Shown here one piece after another: positions 56,520-64,000 of a stretch of 64,000 nucleotides of DNA. The stretch is from assembly GCF_001898315.1 (NCBI RefSeq), contig NZ_MKTQ01000029.1, positions 1-64,000 of the forward strand, read 5' to 3'. Numbering within the stretch: position 1 is the first letter of the stretch; every line of letters starts with the position of its first letter. The notes below the pieces were generated by a model. The model saw only the letters and a list, made by a program, of their open reading frames with translations. It ran no database searches and was not told the DNA's origin. Made by a program: the position numbers and the translations under genes. The stretch is from Microbacterium sp. 70-16. GTDB lineage: Bacteria; Actinomycetota; Actinomycetes; Actinomycetales; Microbacteriaceae.

Positions 56520-58490
56520 ATGACCAGCCAGATCGACCACCTGCTGACCGAGAACCGCCGATTCGCCCCGTCGCCTGAGTTCGCCGCGAACGCGATCGCG
56601 AGCGCCGACCTGTACGCGGCGGCCGAAGCCGACCGCGACGGCTTCTGGGCCGAGCAGGCGCGCGCGCTGCACTGGCACAAGCCCTTCACCCAGGTGCTCG
56701 ACTGGTCGAACCCACCGTTCGCGCAGTGGTTCGCCGACGGTGAGCTCAACGTTGCGTACAACTGCCTCGACCGCCACGTCGAGGCAGGTCTGGGCGACCG
56801 CGTCGCGCTGCTGTGGGAGGGCGAGCCCGGCGACGAGCGCCGCGTCACCTACGCAGAGCTGACCGACGAGGTCAAGCGGCTGGCGAACGTCCTCGGCGAC
56901 CTCGGCATCGGTGACGGCGACCGCGTCGCGATCTACATGCCGATGATCCCCGAGGCGGTCGCGGCGATGCTGGCCGTCGCCCGCGTCGGCGCGATCCACT
57001 CCGTCATCTTCGGCGGCTTCTCGGCCGACAGCCTGCGCACGCGCATCGACGATGCGGGCGCGCGGCTCGTGATCACCTCCGACGGCGGCTACCGTAAGGG
57101 CCGCGTCTCGCCGCTCAAGCCCGCCGTCGATCAGGCCCTCGCCGATCGTGGCGCGGGGCCGCAGCAGAGCGTCGAACACGTGATCGTCGTCCAGCGCACC
57201 GGTGGTGAGGTCGCGTGGACCGAAGGTCGCGACCTGTGGTGGCACGACGTCGTCGCCACCGCCTCCACCGAGCACGAAGCGCAGCCGTTCCCCGCCGAGA
57301 ACCCGCTGTTCATCCTCTACACGTCGGGGACGACCGGAAAGCCCAAGGGCATCCTGCACACCTCCGGCGGATATCTGACGCAGGCGGCGTTCACGAACCG
57401 GGTCGTGCACGACCTGCACCCCGAGTCCGATGTGTTCTGGTGCACGGCCGACATCGGCTGGGTCACGGGGCACACCTACGTCACGTACGGACCGCTCGCC
57501 AACGCGGCGACCCAGGTGCTGTACGAAGGAACGCCGGATGCCCCGCACCCGGGCCGCTGGTGGGAGCTCGTCCAGAAGTACGGCGTGACGATCCTCTACA
57601 CGGCACCCACGGCGATCCGCTCGTTCATGAAGCTCGGCCGCGAGATCCCGAAGAAGTTCGATCTGTCGTCGATCCGCCTGCTGGGCTCGGTGGGTGAGCC
57701 CATCAACCCCGAGGCATGGATGTGGTACCGCAAGATCATCGGCGGCAAGACCGCGCCGATCGTCGACACGTGGTGGCAGACCGAGACGGGCGCGATCATG
57801 ATCTCAGCCCTGCCCGGCGTCACCGAGACCAAGCCCGGCAGCGCGCAGGTGCCGGTGCCCGGCATCGCCGTCGATGTCGTGGACGAAGACGGCGCGCACG
57901 TGGGCAACGGCAACGGCGGACTGCTCGTGCTGACCAAGCCGTGGCCGAGCATGCTGCGCGGCATCTGGGGCGACCCGGAGCGGTTCGTCGAGACGTACTG
58001 GGAAAAGTTCCAGAAGCAGGGCTACTACTTCGCCGGCGACGGCGCCCGCCTCGACGAGGACGGCGATGTGTGGTTCCTCGGCCGCGTCGACGACGTCATG
58101 AACGTGTCGGGCCACCGCTTGTCGACGACCGAGATCGAGTCGGCACTGGTCGGCAATGAAGCGGTCGCCGAAGCGGCGGTCGTCGGCGCAAGCGACGAGA
58201 CGACGGGCCAGGCGGTGGTCGCCTTTTGCGTCATCAAAGAGTCGTACATGAAGGAGCACGAGCTCGACGGGTTGGTCGATGGCCTGCGTCGGTGGGTTGG
58301 CGAGCAGATCGGCCCCATCGCTCGGCCGCGAGACGTGTACATCGTGACCGAACTGCCGAAGACACGCTCCGGCAAGATCATGCGTCGTCTCCTCCGCGAC
58401 GTTGCAGAGGGGCGCGATGTGGGCGACACGACGACCCTCGCAGACACGATGGTGATGAGCACGATTCAAGGGCAGGTCAAGAAGCGGTAG
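56520..58490 (+). CDS. acsA: Acetyl-CoA synthetase
   Basis: 656 residues from ATG at 56520. ATP/AMP motifs ILYTSGTTGKPKG and WWQTETGAIM, acetyl-CoA loop [19 protein letters not shown], and acetylatable lysine in LPKTRSGKIMRRLLRDV. Full length and intact, but its 3' end is one of three similar copies in the window (others at 60145 and 63006). Upstream region (56326-56519) otherwise shows no element I recognise. Confidence 0.95.
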   Translation: MTSQIDHLLTENRRFAPSPEFAANAIASADLYAAAEADRDGFWAEQARALHWHKPFTQVLDWSNPPFAQWFADGELNVAYNCLDRHVEAGLGDRVALLWEGEPGDERRVTYAELTDEVKRLANVLGDLGIGDGDRVAIYMPMIPEAVAAMLAVARVGAIHSVIFGGFSADSLRTRIDDAGARLVITSDGGYRKGRVSPLKPAVDQALADRGAGPQQSVEHVIVVQRTGGEVAWTEGRDLWWHDVVATASTEHEAQPFPAENPLFILYTSGTTGKPKGILHTSGGYLTQAAFTNRVVHDLHPESDVFWCTADIGWVTGHTYVTYGPLANAATQVLYEGTPDAPHPGRWWELVQKYGVTILYTAPTAIRSFMKLGREIPKKFDLSSIRLLGSVGEPINPEAWMWYRKIIGGKTAPIVDTWWQTETGAIMISALPGVTETKPGSAQVPVPGIAVDVVDEDGAHVGNGNGGLLVLTKPWPSMLRGIWGDPERFVETYWEKFQKQGYYFAGDGARLDEDGDVWFLGRVDDVMNVSGHRLSTTEIESALVGNEAVAEAAVVGASDETTGQAVVAFCVIKESYMKEHELDGLVDGLRRWVGEQIGPIARPRDVYIVTELPKTRSGKIMRRLLRDVAEGRDVGDTTTLADTMVMSTIQGQVKKR

Positions 58491-58639
58491 CAGCGGGCGA
58501 TGATCAGCGGCACCGGCTGAACGATATCGCTCTCATCGGCGCGGGATCTCGTGCCGCGAGGGTGTCCGGGTTCGTCCGGGATTGCGGGAACGGCTTGGTA
58601 CAAGGGCGCGCGGGTTCGTACCTTCGAGGCGACGGATGC

Positions 58640-58667
58640 GCAGGCGTCCATTCAACTGGACGCCTGC
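58640..58667 (+). other. Hairpin in the leader of the LAxTG pseudogene
   Basis: A perfect 11-bp stem GCAGGCGTCCA / TGGACGCCTGC with a 6-base loop, ending 18 bases before the pseudogene's ATG. It could mask or present the ribosome site. Confidence 0.5.
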
Positions 58668-58685
58668 TCACCGAGAGGTTCCCCC

Positions 58686-59995
58686 ATGCCCCACGGCATC
58701 CCGTCGGCCCATGCCGCTCACCGTGCGCGAGCGCTGCTCGCGATGATCGTGTCTGCCGTACTGGTGATGTTTGGCCTGGCTGCTGGGTCACTGCGGCCGT
58801 CGCCGCAGACGCGGAAAGCTACACGATCCGCGGACACATCTCGGTGCCGGGCGGCGTGACGCCCGCCGACTACCTCGCCGACGCCACGCTGGGGCGGTAC
58901 GACGACAGCTAGACCTACGGCGCAGACAATGCCTACGGCACGCTGTCGCTCGACAAGACAACCGGCGACTACGAGATCAGGGGCGTCGATGCCGGCCGCT
59001 ACTCGATCGAGCTCGCGGGATCGACCACGATCGGCGACATCACGGTTCAGTGGCGCGGTGCCGCAGGCGCCAACGAGCCGGCTGTGCCCTGCACGAGCGT
59101 CTGCACCGGGGCGGGCACGGGAGTAGGTCTGGACTCGGCGGCGCGCGCCGCGGTGTACAACGTCGCGGTCGTCGACCAGGATGTGGTCGCCCCGGACATC
59201 GAGACATCCGCATTCGGGCGGGTCAGCATCGCCGTCACGCTCGCGGATCCCGTCGTTGCCAGCGTCTACGCCGACGTCTGGTTCGAAGTCAGCGCCGACG
59301 GCGACGGCGGTGCGACGCGCGGCTCCGTGGAACTCGAGGCGGGTCAGCAGACGGCGAGCTACAGCTTCCTCACCGGGGCCGCCGCAACCTACTCCATCAA
59401 CGCCTACTACAGGGTGTACGACGGGGAAAACTACACGACGTGGGACCGGATCGGGAGCTTCACGGGCGTCGTCGTCAACGCCTGGACGACCACGACGCTG
59501 ACTGTCCCGACGGTCACTGGCCCCGAGCCTGCCGAAACAGGTGGACCGTCCGAGGCGGAGCTGACCGCCGATTCCACGTGCGGGGTGTCCGTGCCGGCTT
59601 CCGGTACTCGAGGCGCCACGGTTCAGGTGGACGTCGGTGCCGGGTACGCCGCCACCGAGGTCGTCGCGTACATCTTCTCGACGCCCATCTCGCTGGGTGC
59701 GCACACGGTCGCCGCCGACGGCACGATCTCGGTGACGATCCCCGCCACCATCGCAGGAGATTCGCATCGGATCGCCGTCTACGCAGGGGACGGGACGCTC
59801 ATCGGATGGGGTGCGATCACGCTGAGTGCAACCTCGACACCCAGCGGGGAGGCGACCTCGACACCCAGCGGAGACAAGGTGCTGGCCGCGACTGGCGCCG
59901 GAGACGTCCGAGGACTCGTCGCGCTCGCCACGCTTCTACTCTCGCTGGGAGGTGTGCTGCTGCTCGTTCGCAGACACCGCCGCGCTACCGCCTGA
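58686..59995 (+). pseudogene. Broken LAxTG sortase-anchored surface protein gene
   Basis: Frame 1 opens with a signal-peptide-like ALLAMIVSAVLVMFGLAAG (58686 on) but then shifts; the reading continues in another frame as TAAVAADAESYTIRGHISVPG, which hits an in-frame TAG at 58910-58912 (YDDS*TYGADN), and resumes as one long frame to 59995. The restored protein would have beta-rich repeats (VSIAVTLADPVVASVYADV, TLTVPTVTGPEP) and the C-terminal sorting signal VLAATGAG (LAxTG class), a membrane helix and RRHRR. Two lesions mean it is not expressed as one protein. Confidence 0.7.
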
Positions 59996-60022
59996 GCCGC
60001 GGGCTGAGAGCGGCGCCGGGGG

Positions 60023-60143
60023 TCACTCCCAGCGGAAAACAACCTCGACCTCGACGGGGCTATCCAAGGGCAGCACCGGCACACCCACGGCCGACCGCGC
60101 GTGCCGCCCTGCCTCGCCGAAGATGTCACCGAGCACTTCGCTG
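60023..60143 (-). pseudogene. ridA 3'-end remnant (scar)
   Basis: Minus-strand sequence encoding [20 protein letters not shown] and [16 protein letters not shown] followed by RWE and a stop, nearly the same as the end of the intact ridA at 63138 (there ...VVFSWA). It ends at the chimera point with acs-derived DNA around CACTTCGCTGGC, a word present at both parent sequences. Confidence 0.75.
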
Positions 60144-60144
60144 G

Positions 60145-60343
60145 CGCCCGCCTCGATGAGGACGGGGATGTGTGGTTCCTCGGCCGCGTCGACGACGCCA
60201 TCAACGTGTCGGGCCACGGCCTGTCGACGACCGAGATCGAGTCGGCACTGGTCGGCAACGAAGCGGTCGCGAAGCGGGCACGGCCATGCGGCGCCTGCTG
60301 CGCGACACCGCCGTCATGAGCAATCTCTGCGCAGGTGAAGTAG
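60145..60343 (+). pseudogene. acs 3'-end remnant with internal deletion (scar)
   Basis: 60145-60278 matches acs codons near 58047 with about seven differences over roughly 124 bases ([19 protein letters not shown]...[20 protein letters not shown]), then skips to a fragment like the end of acs: CGCCTGCTGCGCGAC and a tail [12 protein letters not shown] ending in TAG at 60341. The middle of the gene is absent, so it is a scar rather than a second acs. Confidence 0.75.
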
Positions 60344-60388
60344 CGAGGGCCTCGAACGTCTCGCGCCGCTGCTCGTGGTGCGGGGCGC

Positions 60389-61006
60389 TCACCGCGCGGG
60401 GGCGTTGAGTGTCTGCATCCGCTCGCGCACGGTGCGAAACACCGCAGGGTCGAACGGGAAGTCCCCTCCGTCCTCGCCGACCAGCCGCATGACCTCGTCG
60501 CCGAGTGTGACGGAGAAGTTCACGATCATCCGCGCCTCGGTGGCGTGATCGGCGTCCACCAGACGAGCGGATGCCGGATGCTTATCAAGCCATCTCTTGA
60601 TCACTTCCTGCAGCCCGGCGCGACTCGTCCCCGCTGCCCACGACACCGTCGTTGTCGTTCCCGGCTCACGCGCGAAGAGTGCGAATCTCTTGCGCAGGAG
60701 TTCGTCATCCCCTTGCCCGCGTACGGACTCCATCACGATCAATGAGGCCGCGACCACGAGATCGTCCTCGTGCGCCGCGAGGATGCGCTCGGTAAGGGCG
60801 AGGTCGTATGTCAACGCGGGCCCGAAGATCGCGTGTTCGAGCGACGGGAAGTAGTTGAAGAACGTGCTGCGCGAGACCATCGCAATCGCGCAGACGCGGT
60901 CGACCGTCACCGCTTGTACGCCGTCGTCGTAAGCGAGCCCGACCGCCGCTTCTTCCATCGCGCGACGCGCGAGACGCATCTTGCGCCCTCTGAGCCCTTC
61001 GGTCAT
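60389..61006 (-). CDS. TetR-family transcriptional regulator
   Basis: 205 residues from ATG at 61006 (GTG just upstream is possible). N-terminal TetR helix-turn-helix VQAVTVDRVCAIAMVSRSTFFNYFPSLEHAIF. C-terminal helical ligand domain, ligand unknown. Divergent from the intact LAxTG surface-protein gene, with a palindrome in the spacer, so it likely controls that gene. Confidence 0.88.
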   Translation of the reverse strand: MTEGLRGRKMRLARRAMEEAAVGLAYDDGVQAVTVDRVCAIAMVSRSTFFNYFPSLEHAIFGPALTYDLALTERILAAHEDDLVVAASLIVMESVRGQGDDELLRKRFALFAREPGTTTTVSWAAGTSRAGLQEVIKRWLDKHPASARLVDADHATEARMIVNFSVTLGDEVMRLVGEDGGDFPFDPAVFRTVRERMQTLNAPAR

Positions 61007-61059
61007 CACTCTCCCCTCGATCCGGATGCCATCCTACGTTCGTCGATACTTGGCTTGTA

Positions 61060-61080
61060 TCCAAAATTGGACCTAGTCCA
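61060..61080. promoter_or_regulatory. Candidate TetR operator, overlapping inverted repeats
   Basis: TCCAA-AA-TTGGA (61060-61071) and TGGAC-CTA-GTCCA (61068-61080) overlap between tetR and the surface-protein gene, the position expected for an operator controlling both divergent promoters. Confidence 0.5.
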
Positions 61081-61112
61081 TACTTAACGGAGAACGATCA
61101 GAAGGGATCGCC

Positions 61113-62951
<1,839 letters not shown>

Positions 62952-62956
62952 CCTCG

Positions 62957-62976
62957 AACTGCAACGGGGATCGTGG
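62957..62976. repeat. Second copy of the AACTGCAA-GGATCGTGG motif
   Basis: AACTGCAACGGGGATCGTGG resembles the reverse complement of 14175-14192 (AACTGCAAGGGATCGTGG), differing by one inserted CG. It lies just inside the right boundary of the surface-protein cassette. Confidence 0.5.
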
Positions 62977-63005
62977 CGTGAAAGCGGCGCCTGGGCTCAC
63001 ACCGT

Positions 63006-63098
63006 CGGCTCAATGTCGCCGACGGCCGTGACATCGGCGACACGACGACGCTCACCGACACCACCGTCCTGAGCGTCCTCTCGGCGCAGGTGAAGTGA
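63006..63098 (+). pseudogene. Third acs 3'-end fragment (scar C)
   Basis: Reads RLNVADGRDIGDTTTLTDTT VLSVLSAQVK then TGA at 63096-63098, aligning with the last 30 codons of acs (RLLRDVAEGRDVGDTTTLADTM...QVKKR). The rest of acs is absent. The intact acs carries a different 3' end, so the original end may have been left here beside ridA. Confidence 0.75.
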
Positions 63099-63137
63099 GC
63101 ACGGCCGACGCGAGCGTCGCTGAAATGCGGCGCCGCG

Positions 63138-63596
63138 TCAGGCCCAGCTGAAGACGACCTCGACCTCGACGGGGCTGTCCAGGGGCAGGACCGGCACGCC
63201 CACAGCCGAGCGGGCGTGCCGTCCTGCCTCGCCGAAGATGTCGCCGAGCACTTCGCTGGCACCGTTGATGACGCCGGGCTGTCCGGTGAAATCGGGCACG
63301 GATGCCACGAACCCGGTGACCTTCACGACACCGACGAGACGGTCGACACCGCCGACGGCGGCGGCAGCCGCGGCGACGGCGTTCAGCGCGCTCTGGCGCG
63401 CGTAGGCCTTGGCATCCTCGGCGTCCACAGTGCCGCCGACCTTGCCGGTCGCGGGCAGCGAGCCCGCCACCATCGGCAGCTGCCCCGAGGTGTAGACGAG
63501 GTCGCCGTGCACCGTCGCGGGGAGGTACGCGGCTACCGGCGGAACGACGGACGGCAACTCGATGCCGAGCTCGGCGAGGCGGGCGGCCACGCTCAT
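63138..63596 (-). CDS. ridA: RidA-family protein
   Basis: 152 residues from ATG at 63596, overlapping the downstream DUF4177 stop (ATGA). RidA trimer core with [57 protein letters not shown]. RidA proteins detoxify reactive enamine/imine intermediates. Convergent with the acs-derived region; its 3' end also exists as the scar at 60023. Confidence 0.9.
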   Translation of the reverse strand: MSVAARLAELGIELPSVVPPVAAYLPATVHGDLVYTSGQLPMVAGSLPATGKVGGTVDAEDAKAYARQSALNAVAAAAAAVGGVDRLVGVVKVTGFVASVPDFTGQPGVINGASEVLGDIFGEAGRHARSAVGVPVLPLDSPVEVEVVFSWA

Positions 63597-63814
63597 GCCT
63601 GACCGCCCTCGAACTGCTGCGCGGCGACGGCCGCAGCATCCAGCCCGGCGTTGGCGGCACCGCCGCCGGCGGGACGCTTGAAGTAGGCGACGAGCCCACC
63701 CTCGGGGCCGGGGACGATCTGCACGAGCTCCCAGCCCTGCTTGCCCCAGTTGTTCAAGATGGCTGCCGTGTTGTGGATCAGCAGCGGCGTCGTGAGGTAC
63801 TCCCACGTGATCAT
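63593..63814 (-). CDS. DUF4177 small protein
   Basis: 73 residues from ATG at 63814 with AGGAG upstream. Pattern WEYLTTPLLIHNTAAILNNWGKQGWELVQIVPGPEGGLVAYFKRP matches DUF4177 (aromatic pair with GWELV). Co-translated with ridA (ATGA). Confidence 0.85.
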   Translation of the reverse strand: MITWEYLTTPLLIHNTAAILNNWGKQGWELVQIVPGPEGGLVAYFKRPAGGGAANAGLDAAAVAAQQFEGGQA

Positions 63815-63912
63815 GAGGGGCTCCTGTGGTGGTGGATCGCGGTCGGGCCGCCGCCGATACGCACGCCGGCGCATCAAGGCTTCGCCCAGGGTTTTCCCTT
63901 ACGATCAAGCCT

Positions 63913-64000
63913 ATGCCCCATGTGAATAGGACAGCCACCGGCGTGCTCGGAGGCCTCGCAGGCCTCGTCGGACTGAGCGTCGTCGCCGGTGTTCTCGTGA
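63913..64000 (+). CDS. Penicillin-binding protein (transglycosylase) N-terminus, cut by window end
   Basis: The last 88 bases begin MPHVNRTATGVLGGLAGLVGL, a short cytoplasmic tail and the start of a membrane anchor with a glycine-rich region, as in actinobacterial class A PBPs. Only about 29 codons are visible, so the call rests on this opening and on my memory of family N-termini. Confidence 0.55.
   Translation, partial: MPHVNRTATGVLGGLAGLVGLSVVAGVLV

Noticed and set aside
58686..59995. Two separate small genes instead of one pseudogene
   Set aside because: The second piece continues the signal-peptide protein in the other frame and ends in the same anchor class as its neighbour, so one broken gene explains it better.

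Overview
The window is very GC-rich, gene-dense actinobacterial chromosome. Gene content and order (groEL with a CIRCE operator, CarD next to a fused IspDF, SenX3-RegX3 divergent from PhoU, GlnR-ppk, and a TadA/TadE pilus operon beside a 6C RNA) suggest Microbacteriaceae, most likely Microbacterium or a close relative. This placement is inferred from gene families, not from a marker-gene tree.

Layout. 1-6.2 kb: groEL 5' part, cold-shock gene, small envelope and regulatory genes, msrB-nitroreductase pair, two transporters, tRNA-Thr(TGT). 6.2-17 kb: thioredoxin-fold protein lacking its cysteines, sugar-ABC ATPase, DUF4032, rlmB/cysS, DMT transporter, a palindromic repeat, ispDF, carD, a lipoprotein. 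17-29.4 kb: phosphate and nitrogen signalling (regX3-senX3 against phoU), gpmA, a five-gene minus-strand operon including a 37-residue membrane protein, then glnR, ppk, mutT1-like and a phosphopantetheinyl-transferase-like gene. 29.4-34.6 kb: a Pls/PosA-type membrane synthetase overlapping an M1 peptidase gene. 34.7-38.9 kb: pstSCAB. 39-44 kb: aminotransferase class IV, a structured intergenic element, a membrane-anchored sigma-like protein, an HNH-like open frame antisense to an odd tRNA-Lys, a nicotinamidase, tRNA-Thr(CGT). 44.2-53 kb: metQNI, a secreted hydrolase, holB-tmk-topA. 53.1-56.3 kb: tad pilus operon and 6C RNA. 56.5-63.6 kb: acs and ridA, which appear to have once been neighbours, now separated by two sortase-anchored surface-protein cassettes and leftover fragments of acs and ridA. 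The window ends in the first codons of a penicillin-binding-protein-like gene.

How the genes work together. The clearest network is phosphate: SenX3-RegX3, PhoU, PstSCAB and Ppk are all here, and 11-base direct repeats resembling PHO boxes (GTTCACC type) lie upstream of phoU, ppk and pstS. The Pls-type synthetase has a lysine-like binding pocket by my alignment and a carrier serine that would need a phosphopantetheinyl transferase; a divergent candidate lies just beyond the M1 gene. The most unusual region is acs-ridA: three copies of the acs 3' end and two of the ridA 3' end bracket two different LAxTG surface-protein genes, one broken and one intact with its own TetR regulator, which looks like repeated insertion at one locus.
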